NCBI GenBank assembly: GCA_004557975.1
Contig: SFEV01000025.1
Coordinates: 1 to 54,591 of the forward strand
Length of the DNA: 54,591 bases
Source: Lachnospiraceae bacterium
GTDB taxonomy: Bacteria; Bacillota; Clostridia; Lachnospirales; Lachnospiraceae
Reading direction: 5' to 3'
In this document: positions 17,975 to 25,548 of the stretch, piece after piece
Layout: each line of letters opens with the position of its first letter
Numbering within the stretch: position 1 is the stretch's first letter
Translations under genes and position numbers: made by a program
The notes under the pieces: generated by a model
Told to the model about the DNA's origin: nothing
The model's input: only the letters and a program-made list of their open reading frames with translations
The model's database searches: none

Positions 17975-18754
17975 ATGTCAGAAAAGTTCAAAGAGCAGGC
18001 AGTCGTTCTCTCACAGGAGATGATTGCCACGCAGATTTTCAGTATGTGGCTGAAGACGGACAGGATTGCGCAGATGGCAGTGCCGGGGCAGTTTATCTCC
18101 GTATACAGCAATGACTCCGGAAGAATGCTTCCGCGTCCGATCAGTATCTGTGAAACAGATCCGGAAAAAAATGCCGTGCGCATCGTATATCGGGTGGCCG
18201 GAAAGGGAACGGAGGAATTCAGCAGATGCGTGGCTGGAGATACTCTGGAGATTCTCGGACCTCTCGGCAACGGGTTCCCACTGGACCGGTGCCCGGAAGG
18301 GAAAAAGGCGTTCCTGATCGGGGGCGGGATCGGTGTTCCTCCGATGGTGGAGCTTTCCAAGCGGATAAGAGGTCAGGTACAGGTAGTTGCAGGATACCGC
18401 GATGAGCTGTTTTTGCAGCAGGAGCTTTCCGCGAACGGTACGATGTACGTTGCAACGGAAGACGGCAGTGTGGGAACAAAGGGAAATGTCATTGACTGCA
18501 TCAGGGAAAATGGACTGACTGCCGATGTGATCTATGCCTGCGGGCCGACACCGATGCTGCGTGCTCTGAAATCTTATGCGGCGGAGAATAATATAGAATG
18601 CTGGCTGTCCCTGGAGGAGCGTATGGCCTGCGGAATCGGAGCCTGTCTTGCATGCGTCTGCAAATCAAAAGAGGTGGATCACCATTCCAACGTGCACAAC
18701 AAACGGATCTGCAAGGAAGGGCCGGTGTTTGCTGCGGAGGATATCGAGCTGTAG
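17975..18754 (+). CDS. pyrK: Dihydroorotate dehydrogenase electron transfer subunit
   Basis: PyrK carries FAD and a 2Fe-2S cluster and passes electrons from PyrD to NAD+. The 259 residues show the FAD-binding RPISICETD box near 50-57, the nucleotide-binding LIGGGIGVPPMVELSK near 112-127 and a C-terminal iron-sulfur motif CGIGACLACVC with a distal Cys in KRICKEGP. The ATG at 17975 follows GGAAGGAG. With pyrD next to it, this defines the NAD-linked class 1B enzyme, the form usual in anaerobic Firmicutes. Confidence 0.96.
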   Translation: MSEKFKEQAVVLSQEMIATQIFSMWLKTDRIAQMAVPGQFISVYSNDSGRMLPRPISICETDPEKNAVRIVYRVAGKGTEEFSRCVAGDTLEILGPLGNGFPLDRCPEGKKAFLIGGGIGVPPMVELSKRIRGQVQVVAGYRDELFLQQELSANGTMYVATEDGSVGTKGNVIDCIRENGLTADVIYACGPTPMLRALKSYAAENNIECWLSLEERMACGIGACLACVCKSKEVDHHSNVHNKRICKEGPVFAAEDIEL

Positions 18755-18831
18755 AATAGATGCGGCACAGGATATCCAGACTGTGGCTGCAGAAATCAGA
18801 ATCAGGTGCTGCGGCACCACCGGAGGATAAT

Positions 18832-19737
18832 ATGTGTAATATGAAAGTTAAAATAGCCGGTATTGAACTGAAAAATCCGGTTATGACAGCATCCGGCACT
18901 TTCGGGTCCGGAATGGAATACAGTGAGTTTGTGGATCTCTCGAGACTTGGTGCAGTTGTGACGAAAGGTGTGGCAAGTGTGCCGTGGCCGGGAAATCCGA
19001 CTCCGAGAATTGCGGAGATACGCGGTGGGATGATGAATGCCATCGGCCTGCAGAATCCCGGTATTGATACGTTCTGTGAGCGCGATCTTCCGTTTCTTCA
19101 GAAATACGATACAGCTGTGATCGTCAATGTCTGCGGACATTCCACAGAGGAATACTGTGAGGTGGTGGAGCGACTGGCAGATCAGCCGGCTGATATGCTG
19201 GAGATCAATATCTCCTGCCCCAATGTGAAATGCGGAGGAATCTCATTCGGTCAGGATCCGGGAGCAGTGGAAGCGATCACAAGGGAGATTAAACGGCATG
19301 CAAAGCAGCCGGTGATTATGAAGCTCAGTCCGAATGTGACAGATATTACGGAGATTGCACGTGCTGCGGAAGCAGGCGGCGCTGATGCCGTCTCCATGAT
19401 CAATACGCTGACCGGAATGAAGATTGATGTGAACCGCAGAACATTTGCCGTTGCAAATAAGACGGCCGGTGTTTCCGGCCCGGCAATCCATCCGATTGCA
19501 GTCCGCATGGTCTATCAGACTGCACAGGCAATCCGAATCCCGATTATCGGTATGGGAGGCATTACGTCTGCAGAGGATGCACTGGAATTTATCCTGGCAG
19601 GTGCGACGGCCGTTGCGGTAGGTACAGCCAACTTCCGCAATCCCATGACGACCATTGAGGTGATTGATGGGATCGAGGATTACATGAAGCGCCAGAAAGT
19701 GGAGAACATCACGGAGCTGATTGGAGCGGTGAAATAG
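18832..19737 (+). CDS. pyrD: Dihydroorotate dehydrogenase, class 1B catalytic subunit
   Basis: PyrD oxidises dihydroorotate to orotate with FMN. The start at ATG 18832 follows CGGAGGA and matches the family N-terminus; an upstream in-frame ATG at 18760 has no ribosome site. The 301 residues contain NPVMTASGTFG, NAIGLQNPG, the active-site cysteine in ISCPNVKCGG, a Lys in MKLSPNV, and the FMN phosphate loop GMGGITSAEDALEFILAGA. It forms a complex with PyrK, encoded just upstream. Confidence 0.97.
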   Translation: MCNMKVKIAGIELKNPVMTASGTFGSGMEYSEFVDLSRLGAVVTKGVASVPWPGNPTPRIAEIRGGMMNAIGLQNPGIDTFCERDLPFLQKYDTAVIVNVCGHSTEEYCEVVERLADQPADMLEINISCPNVKCGGISFGQDPGAVEAITREIKRHAKQPVIMKLSPNVTDITEIARAAEAGGADAVSMINTLTGMKIDVNRRTFAVANKTAGVSGPAIHPIAVRMVYQTAQAIRIPIIGMGGITSAEDALEFILAGATAVAVGTANFRNPMTTIEVIDGIEDYMKRQKVENITELIGAVK

Positions 19738-19758
19738 GCTGTATTGAGGAATGATCAT

Positions 19759-20274
19759 ATGAAAACACTGGTTCTTTTATATAATACAAGCTGTATCTAT
19801 GAAATTGTCATTCTGAATTATTTTTTAAAATTTACAGGCAAAGAAGTGGTATTTGCATCTGTTAATGGCATGCCTGTGACTTCCATGGAAGGATATTCTG
19901 TGAATGTTGATATGGCATTATCTGACTGCAGTCCGGATGATCTGGAACTGATGGTGGTTCCCGGAGGAAATATTACAGAAATTGATACTCCACAGGTATG
20001 GGATTTTTTAAACAGAGTCAATGAAAAGAAGCAGCTGATTGCAGGAATATGCGCAGGTGTCGATGTATTGGAACATGCCGGAATTCTCAATGGAATTGTT
20101 TCCACTCACTCATCAGATTTCGATGTGGCTGTTTCTGAACATGTGATTACTTCGAGAGCCAACGGATATGTGGATTTTGCCATTGAAGTTGCCAGGAAGC
20201 TGGATCTGTTTGTGGGCGAAACAGATCTGCAGGAGACCATTGCATTTTGGCGGGAGCATAAAAGAATGCAATAA
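19759..20274 (+). CDS. DJ-1/PfpI family protein
   Basis: This is a 171-residue cytoplasmic protein of the glutamine-amidotransferase-like fold. The nucleophile-elbow cysteine is in IAGICAGVDVLEHAGI, and VVPGG appears about 30 residues earlier, as in the YajL/DJ-1 group. Proteins of this group have been proposed to act as chaperones, glyoxalases or deglycases; the sequence does not decide among them. ATG 19759 follows TTGAGGA, 21 bases after pyrD, so it is probably read from the pyr operon. A terminator follows. Confidence 0.85.
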   Translation: MKTLVLLYNTSCIYEIVILNYFLKFTGKEVVFASVNGMPVTSMEGYSVNVDMALSDCSPDDLELMVVPGGNITEIDTPQVWDFLNRVNEKKQLIAGICAGVDVLEHAGILNGIVSTHSSDFDVAVSEHVITSRANGYVDFAIEVARKLDLFVGETDLQETIAFWREHKRMQ

Positions 20275-20345
20275 AGATCAGGTTTGCAGAACATCAGGAA
20301 CCTGATACAGAAGATACGATTCAGACATATATGCATGAAAATATA

Positions 20346-20398
20346 TTGCCGCAGACAGAGAAAAGCAAGATTTGTATCTGTCTGCGGCAGTTATTTTC
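20346..20398. terminator. Terminator between the pyr operon and the ROK gene
   Basis: A 14-bp stem (TTGCCGCAGACAGA / TCTGTCTGCGGCAG, one wobble pair) with a 17-base loop lies between convergent genes and has TTATTTTC on the + side. Confidence 0.8.
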
Positions 20399-20408
20399 AT
20401 AGAATCAT

Positions 20409-21545
20409 TTACAGGCCTTCATACGCGATTCTGTCAAGAAATTCACGTATATAATGGAGAGCCGCTCCTATGGGTACTGCGTCGCTGCGGCATCTGCCGA
20501 GGACGATATAGTCCGTCGGATCGTGGAATGTGGACATCCCGGACAGTGTATTCCGGATGGATGCCATATCCTCGTCTGAGAAGTATGGCGTGATATGTCC
20601 ACCGAGAATTACGGTGCTCTCAATGACAAGGTGAAGATTGTTGATCAGCATGGAAAGATATTTCAGATAATGCTCCCATTTTTCCAGGCTGACAGGATCT
20701 CCCTGTTTTTTTTGCTCAAAGAAGTTTTCAAGCTCCATATCGCCATCGAGAAGCGACCAGGCAGAGCAGTAGCATTCCGCGCAGCCTTGCTGGCCGCAGT
20801 AGCATGTCAGCCCTCCGGGGATCAGTGTCATGTGCTCGAATGTTCCGGATTTTCCGGTCAGTCCGTTCTGAAGTTCTCCGTTGATAATAATGGCACCGCC
20901 CAGATGATAGCTGAGAGAAATATAGATTGCATCCCGCACATCGCTGTTTTCCCAGAGCTCGCTGTATGCAGCACATTCTGCATCATGGAAAAATCTGCAT
21001 GGTGATTTAAAACCGTCGGAGAACACACGGATGGAGACATCGTGGCAGTTCAGAATTTTACCGTAGGAGATTTCCATGCCGTCCCGGGACGGGAGTCCCT
21101 GAATGGCAAAGCCGATGCCGAGAAGCTGTTCATCCTGAATATGATGTCTGTCCATGAATTCTCTGACAAAGCTTCTCACCTGTTCAAAATATTCCTCTGT
21201 CTGGCTGAAACCCAGCCGAAGATGTTCCTTTGCTTCTTTTTTTCCATAAAGATTCAGTGCCACAATGTATATTTTATGAGAGAGTATCTCCACTCCAAGG
21301 GCGATTTTGGCAGTGGGAATGACTGCGTAGGCAGCCGCTTTGCGTCCCACAGAGGAGCTGATCTGTCCACATTTTTCAACCAGATGCTTTTCCGTCAGTG
21401 TGGAGAGATGCTGGGTAACAGTGGGAAGGCTCATACTGAGAGTTGTGGCAATGGATTGCTTGGAGCATCCCGGATTACGGTAAATAAAATGAAAAACGTC
21501 GGAAAGATTTTTCTTTTTCAGGTCGGTAAGTGAGAATAATTCCAT
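20409..21545 (-). CDS. ROK family transcriptional regulator
   Basis: This is a sugar-responsive repressor of the NagC/XylR type. ATG 21545 follows AAAGGG on the - strand and gives 378 residues; an upstream in-frame ATG at 21590 lacks a site. An N-terminal winged helix (NPGCSKQSIATTLSMSLPTVTQHLSTL, split here as residues about 20-46) is followed by a ROK domain with the zinc motif CYCGQQGCAE near 250. The kinase-type phosphate loop is not clear, so it is a regulator rather than a kinase. It is divergent from an SDR/alcohol dehydrogenase pair, which it probably controls; the inducer is not predictable. Confidence 0.9.
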   Translation of the reverse strand: MELFSLTDLKKKNLSDVFHFIYRNPGCSKQSIATTLSMSLPTVTQHLSTLTEKHLVEKCGQISSSVGRKAAAYAVIPTAKIALGVEILSHKIYIVALNLYGKKEAKEHLRLGFSQTEEYFEQVRSFVREFMDRHHIQDEQLLGIGFAIQGLPSRDGMEISYGKILNCHDVSIRVFSDGFKSPCRFFHDAECAAYSELWENSDVRDAIYISLSYHLGGAIIINGELQNGLTGKSGTFEHMTLIPGGLTCYCGQQGCAECYCSAWSLLDGDMELENFFEQKKQGDPVSLEKWEHYLKYLSMLINNLHLVIESTVILGGHITPYFSDEDMASIRNTLSGMSTFHDPTDYIVLGRCRSDAVPIGAALHYIREFLDRIAYEGL

Positions 21546-21585
21546 GGTAAGCTGCCCTTTCTTACAGTAGGTAATAACTTTTTTA

Positions 21586-21734
21586 ATCATATAACAAAAA
21601 ATAGATTTTGGAAATAGAAAAATTCACAGGAAACTCTGAAAATCTGATCTGGTAAAATCGCACAAAAGAGAAAAATGTATTTGGGTGAAATGTGCATTGT
21701 AATTTAGCGGATGATCTGCTATCATATAACAAAA
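21586..21734. promoter_or_regulatory. 14-bp direct repeats and putative promoter in the ROK/SDR intergenic region
   Basis: The 14-mer ATCATATAACAAAA occurs at 21586-21599, next to the regulator's start region, and again at 21721-21734. The second copy overlaps a possible -10 (TATCAT, 21720-21725) that stands 17 bases from a -35 (TTGTAA, 21697-21702). Two identical sites in a divergent control region fit an operator pair for the ROK protein. Confidence 0.5.
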
Positions 21735-21815
21735 TAATATATAAAACGACTTAATAAAATGATTTGACAAAATAACTGTATGCAGGCGCATAGCTACGGC
21801 AGGAAAGGAGAAATT

Positions 21816-22592
21816 ATGGGAATTATTGAGAAAATGAGACTGGATGGGAAACGTATTTTCGTGACAGGAGGCGCAAGAGGAATCGGCAAGTCTGTTGCAA
21901 CAGCTTTTGCGGAGGCAGGTGCTTCTGTTGCCATTGTTGACGTTGATATTGAGGAAGCGAGAAAGACGGCAGAAGAGCTCTCCGAAAAAACCGGGGCGAA
22001 GATGATTGCTGTTCAGACGGATGTCACGGATCCGAAGCAGGTGGAGGAGATGGTGGAGACAGTTGTCTCTGAACTTGGCGGACTGGAGGCAGCTTTCTGC
22101 AACGCAGGTATCTGCATCAATGCTCCGGCAGAGGAGATGTCATATGAGCAGTGGCTGAAGGTTATCAACGTGAACCTGAACGGTGTGTTTCTGACGGCAA
22201 CGGCAGCCGGAAAATATATGCTGGCACATGGGGGAGGATCGATCATCAATACAGCTTCCATGTCAGGCCATATCGTGAATGTTCCGCAGCCTCAGTGTGC
22301 ATACAATGCTTCCAAGGCAGGTGTGATCATGCTTACAAAATCTCTGGCTGTGGAGTGGGCAAAGAAGAATGTGCGTGTAAACTGCATCAGCCCGGGATAT
22401 ATCGGGACAGACCTGGTTCTGAATGCTCCGGCGCTTCAGCCGCTGATTGAGCAGTGGAATGCCATGGCGCCCATGGGCAGGCTTGGAAAACCGGAGGAGC
22501 TTCAGTCGATCTGCGTTTACCTGGCAGGAGATACCAGCAGCTTTACGACCGGTTCCGATTTCGTAGTGGATGGCGCATTCACAAGCTTCTGA
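21816..22592 (+). CDS. SDR family NAD(P)-dependent oxidoreductase
   Basis: This 258-residue classical short-chain dehydrogenase starts at ATG 21816 after AAAGGAG. The glycine motif is TGGARGIGKS and an Asp follows the second strand (VDVDIEEA), which favours NAD. The NAG motif, Ser in INTASMSG and YNASK catalytic pair are all present, as is the SPGYIGTDL segment. Together with the next gene, a zinc alcohol dehydrogenase, and the divergent ROK regulator, it probably oxidises or reduces a polyol or sugar. The exact substrate is unknown. Confidence 0.92.
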   Translation: MGIIEKMRLDGKRIFVTGGARGIGKSVATAFAEAGASVAIVDVDIEEARKTAEELSEKTGAKMIAVQTDVTDPKQVEEMVETVVSELGGLEAAFCNAGICINAPAEEMSYEQWLKVINVNLNGVFLTATAAGKYMLAHGGGSIINTASMSGHIVNVPQPQCAYNASKAGVIMLTKSLAVEWAKKNVRVNCISPGYIGTDLVLNAPALQPLIEQWNAMAPMGRLGKPEELQSICVYLAGDTSSFTTGSDFVVDGAFTSF

Positions 22593-22615
22593 TGAATCAG
22601 GGAGGAGAAAGTATT

Positions 22616-23638
22616 ATGAAGGCAGCAGTATATCATGGTCCCTGTGACCTGCGTGTGGAAGAAGTAGCCGACAGGCAGGTCAGAGCGGATGAGGTATTGA
22701 TTCAGATTAAATATTGTGGTGTCTGTGGAACAGATATTCACATTTTTCACGGTGACGGAGGCTCCTTCGAAGTGAATCCGCCGCTGATTCCCGGACATGA
22801 ATTTTCCGGTGTTGTGGCTGCAGTGGGAGCGGATGTCAGAAACGTAAAGGTGGGAGACCGGGTAAGCGGTGATCCCAATATTATGTGCGGAAAATGTTAT
22901 TTCTGTAAAAATTCCATGGAGCATTTCTGTACGGACAATATCGGTGTCGGAACAACTGTGGACGGCGGATTTGCCGAGTACACGGTGATGAAGGCAAGCC
23001 ACGTGTTCCGTGTTCCGGATCACCTTGATTTCATGGAGGCGGCCATGACAGAGCCCATGTCCTGCTGTCTGCATGGAATTGACCTCTGCAATATCAGGCT
23101 GGGCGATACGGTTCTTGTAATCGGAGGCGGCCCCATCGGTACGATCATGCTCCAGCTCGCAAAAAATGCCGGGGCATCCAAAGTGATTCTCTCCGAACCG
23201 GTGCAGGAGAAGCGGGAGCTGGCGCTGAAGCTGGGTGCAGACAAAGTGATCAATCCACTGGAGGAGGACGTTGCAGCTGTGCTGGCAGACTATACTCCGA
23301 ATGTGAATGTGGTGATTGAGTGCGTCGGCAATACACGTACGCAGGCAGATGCCATCCGCTTTGCCGGAAAGGGTGCGACAGTCATGTTCTTCGGGCTGGC
23401 AGGTCCTGATGACACCATCGCGCTGAAGCCGGATGATGTGTTTAAAAAGGAGCTGAAGATCACATCATCCTTTATCAATCCGTATACCTTCTCCCGTGCA
23501 ATTGACGTGCTGGCATCGGGAAAGGTGGATGTGAAGAGTATCATCACCAACGTTGTTCCGCTGGATCAGATTGGAGACGTATTCACAAATCCGGAGTATC
23601 GCAGAACCGGAAAGGTCATGATTCAGATTTCCGAATAA
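22616..23638 (+). CDS. Zinc-dependent alcohol dehydrogenase (sorbitol dehydrogenase-like)
   Basis: This is a medium-chain dehydrogenase of 340 residues with ATG 22616 after GGGAGGAG. The catalytic zinc ligands are in CGVCGTD and GHEFSG. The structural zinc cluster is CGKCYFCKNSMEHFC, and the NAD-binding loop is VIGGGPIGTIMLQLAKNAGA followed by the acidic SEP. The overall pattern is that of polyol or threonine dehydrogenases. It is co-transcribed with the SDR 23 bases upstream, so the two may catalyse successive or alternative steps on the same sugar or polyol; this is inference. A terminator follows at 23699. Confidence 0.92.
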   Translation: MKAAVYHGPCDLRVEEVADRQVRADEVLIQIKYCGVCGTDIHIFHGDGGSFEVNPPLIPGHEFSGVVAAVGADVRNVKVGDRVSGDPNIMCGKCYFCKNSMEHFCTDNIGVGTTVDGGFAEYTVMKASHVFRVPDHLDFMEAAMTEPMSCCLHGIDLCNIRLGDTVLVIGGGPIGTIMLQLAKNAGASKVILSEPVQEKRELALKLGADKVINPLEEDVAAVLADYTPNVNVVIECVGNTRTQADAIRFAGKGATVMFFGLAGPDDTIALKPDDVFKKELKITSSFINPYTFSRAIDVLASGKVDVKSIITNVVPLDQIGDVFTNPEYRRTGKVMIQISE

Positions 23639-23698
23639 ACTGATATCCGGAAAATTTGTATGAGGAAATTCATTTTACAAAATTCATATCACACAGGG

Positions 23699-23748
23699 CG
23701 GACTGCTCCGGACAGGAAAAACAGACTGTTTTGGAGCGGTCCGTTTTC
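23699..23748 (+). terminator. Terminator after the dehydrogenase pair
   Basis: An 11-bp stem, CGGACTGCTCC / GGAGCGGTCCG (one wobble), is followed by TTTTC. Confidence 0.75.
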
Positions 23749-23753
23749 GATTG

Positions 23754-23782
23754 TTTACAAAGCAGGGGAATCATGTTAGAAT
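23754..23782 (+). promoter_or_regulatory. Promoter of pyrE
   Basis: -35 TTTACA (23754-23759), 17 bases, -10 TAGAAT (23777-23782). It shares ATGTTAGAAT with the pyrF promoter. Confidence 0.7.
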
Positions 23783-23829
23783 AAATAGAAATTATGTGAA
23801 TATGATTACAGATAAAGGAGATTGAAGAT

Positions 23830-24501
23830 ATGGAACAGTACAAGCAGGAGTTTATCGAGTTTATGGTAGACTGTGAAGTGCTCAGATTTGGAGATTTTGT
23901 GACGAAGAGCGGACGGAAGACACCATTTTTCGTAAATACAGGATTTTACCGCACAGGTACACAGCTGCGCAGGCTCGGAGAATACTATGCCAAAGCAATC
24001 AATGAAAAATTCGGTTTTGATTTCGACGTTCTGTTCGGACCGGCATACAAGGGTATCCCGCTTACCGTAGCTGCGACCACGGCAATCAGTGATCTGTACG
24101 GCAGAGATATCCGCTACTGCTCAAACAGAAAAGAGGTCAAAGACCACGGCGACAAGGGAATTCTGCTGGGAAGCCCCATTGCGGACGGAGACCGGGTAGT
24201 GATCATTGAGGATGTGACAACAGCAGGTACCTCGATTCAGGAGACGCTGCCGATTATCCGGGCACAGGGAAATGTGGATGTGATCGGACTTGTGGTTTCC
24301 GTAGACAGAATGGAGCGCGGTCAGGGAACCAGGAGTGCCCTTGCAGAAATTGAAGAGAAATACGGTCTGAAGACGACGGCGATCGTCACGATGGCAGAGG
24401 TTGTGGAACATCTGCACAACAGAGAGTACAAGGGCAGAGTGATCATTGATGATGCGATGAAAGCGGCAATTGATGCATATTACGAACAGTATGGCGCATA
24501 A
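23830..24501 (+). CDS. pyrE: Orotate phosphoribosyltransferase
   Basis: PyrE joins orotate to PRPP to give OMP, the substrate of PyrF encoded 7 kb upstream. The 223 residues include the FxxRSG-like FVTKSGRKTPFFVNTG start region, the FGPAYKGIPLTVA loop and the PRPP motif VVIIEDVTTAGTSIQETL at about 122-139. ATG 23830 follows AAAGGAG. It heads a unit with small membrane-protein genes of unrelated predicted function, an arrangement that looks like chance operon membership. Confidence 0.97.
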   Translation: MEQYKQEFIEFMVDCEVLRFGDFVTKSGRKTPFFVNTGFYRTGTQLRRLGEYYAKAINEKFGFDFDVLFGPAYKGIPLTVAATTAISDLYGRDIRYCSNRKEVKDHGDKGILLGSPIADGDRVVIIEDVTTAGTSIQETLPIIRAQGNVDVIGLVVSVDRMERGQGTRSALAEIEEKYGLKTTAIVTMAEVVEHLHNREYKGRVIIDDAMKAAIDAYYEQYGA

Positions 24502-24524
24502 ATAATGACAGGGAGGACAACCGC

Positions 24525-24677
24525 ATGAATGAAAAGCTTTTTCATACAGTGAAAAGTGCCGGTATCTGGGATCTTGTGATGGGAGTTGTCATTCTTATCA
24601 CCGGCCTTACATCAGGAATCCTGCTTCTGGTGAATGCATTCCGGCTGCTCAAAGGCAAACAGGATATGATGATCTGA
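24525..24677 (+). CDS. Small single-pass membrane protein (50 residues)
   Basis: This short gene has a strong ribosome site (GGGAGGA, 9 bases from the ATG) and encodes 50 residues. One membrane helix (DLVMGVVILITGLTSGILLL, about residues 16-35) is followed by a short basic tail ending GKQDMMI. Its stop TGA shares a base with the ATG of the VanZ-like gene (TGATG), so the two are translationally coupled. It is not a shadow of any other gene. The function is unknown; it may be a partner of the VanZ-like protein. Confidence 0.75.
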   Translation: MNEKLFHTVKSAGIWDLVMGVVILITGLTSGILLLVNAFRLLKGKQDMMI

Positions 24678-25165
24678 TGTCGGCAATGATCAGAAAGGGC
24701 ATCAGGATTTTCGGTGCGTTTTTGTTCGGCCTGTATATTGCAGGCCTGATTTATGTACTGTTCTTTGCAGAAAGCTATGGCAGAGGAGCGGAAGGTATCG
24801 TGTACGATTACAATATCTGTCCGTTTCGTGAAATCAGAAGATACGTGACGTACTGGCGGGTGCTTGGCATACGGACCGTGATTTTAAACCTTGCCGGAAA
24901 TGTAATCGGTTTTATCCCTTTCGGTGCGCTGCTGCCGCTGATGGCCAGGAGCGTACGCAGATGGTGGAAGGTGACATTGCTGGGGCTTGAAATCAGTGCA
25001 CTGATCGAAGTTTCACAGCTTATTTTCAAAGTAGGCTGCTTCGACGTGGATGATATGATTTTGAATACACTGGGAGCATTTCTCGGGTACCTTATTTTTT
25101 TTGCTGCCTCGCGGTGCTACCGCAGAGTGGAGCAGAATCACAGAGAAAACAAAGCTGTCCGCTGA
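24677..25165 (+). CDS. VanZ-like membrane protein
   Basis: This 162-residue protein has four to five membrane helices and the VanZ-family pattern: an early Tyr/Phe-rich helix, NICPFREI, NLAGNVIGFIPFGALLPL, then EVSQLIFKVGCFDVDDMILNTLGAFLGY (written here in parts of the same helix-loop-helix). VanZ itself gives low-level teicoplanin resistance by an unknown route, and most chromosomal relatives are not resistance genes. The start overlaps the preceding stop by one base. Confidence 0.88.
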   Translation: MSAMIRKGIRIFGAFLFGLYIAGLIYVLFFAESYGRGAEGIVYDYNICPFREIRRYVTYWRVLGIRTVILNLAGNVIGFIPFGALLPLMARSVRRWWKVTLLGLEISALIEVSQLIFKVGCFDVDDMILNTLGAFLGYLIFFAASRCYRRVEQNHRENKAVR

Positions 25166-25191
25166 AGGCGGCAGTACAGAAAGGATAAAAA

Positions 25192-25515
25192 ATGGCAAAG
25201 CGACAGGTATATTCCTTTGTGGAAAAGAAGCATTCCGCGAATGGGATTGCATCGGCCGTGCTGAGTGTTGGCTCCGTGCTGGTGCTTCTGATCCTGCTTG
25301 CCATTTCCTTTTTCATGAAAGGAATGGCGAGCTCCTGGATCGGTGCGGTGGGTATTACAGGAATTCTCATGGCATGTCTCGGGCTTCGGTATGGGTTTGC
25401 AGGTTTCAGGGACGAAAGTAAAACATACATCTGCTGCAAGATAGGGACCATACTGGGTACTGTGTCGATCGCGGCATGGTTTTTCATTGTATGCATCGGC
25501 ATTGTGAATTCCTGA
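25192..25515 (+). CDS. Small membrane protein, DUF6142-like
   Basis: A 107-residue protein with three predicted helices (about 20-42, 47-68, 84-106) after a basic, polar N-terminus (MAKRQVYSFVEKKHSANGIAS). The pattern resembles the uncharacterised DUF6142 family of Lachnospiraceae; that assignment is from memory of the N-terminal motif and is tentative. It lies between the VanZ-like gene and the aminopeptidase, with short gaps, and the ribosome site is AAAGGA. Confidence 0.75.
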   Translation: MAKRQVYSFVEKKHSANGIASAVLSVGSVLVLLILLAISFFMKGMASSWIGAVGITGILMACLGLRYGFAGFRDESKTYICCKIGTILGTVSIAAWFFIVCIGIVNS

Positions 25516-25548
25516 ACAGATAAGAAATCAGAATAATGGGAGGTACAA

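Noticed and set aside
24677..25165. Glycopeptide resistance gene (vanZ)
   Set aside because: Only the VanZ fold family is supported; no vanA/B/H/X genes are nearby, so no resistance role is claimed.
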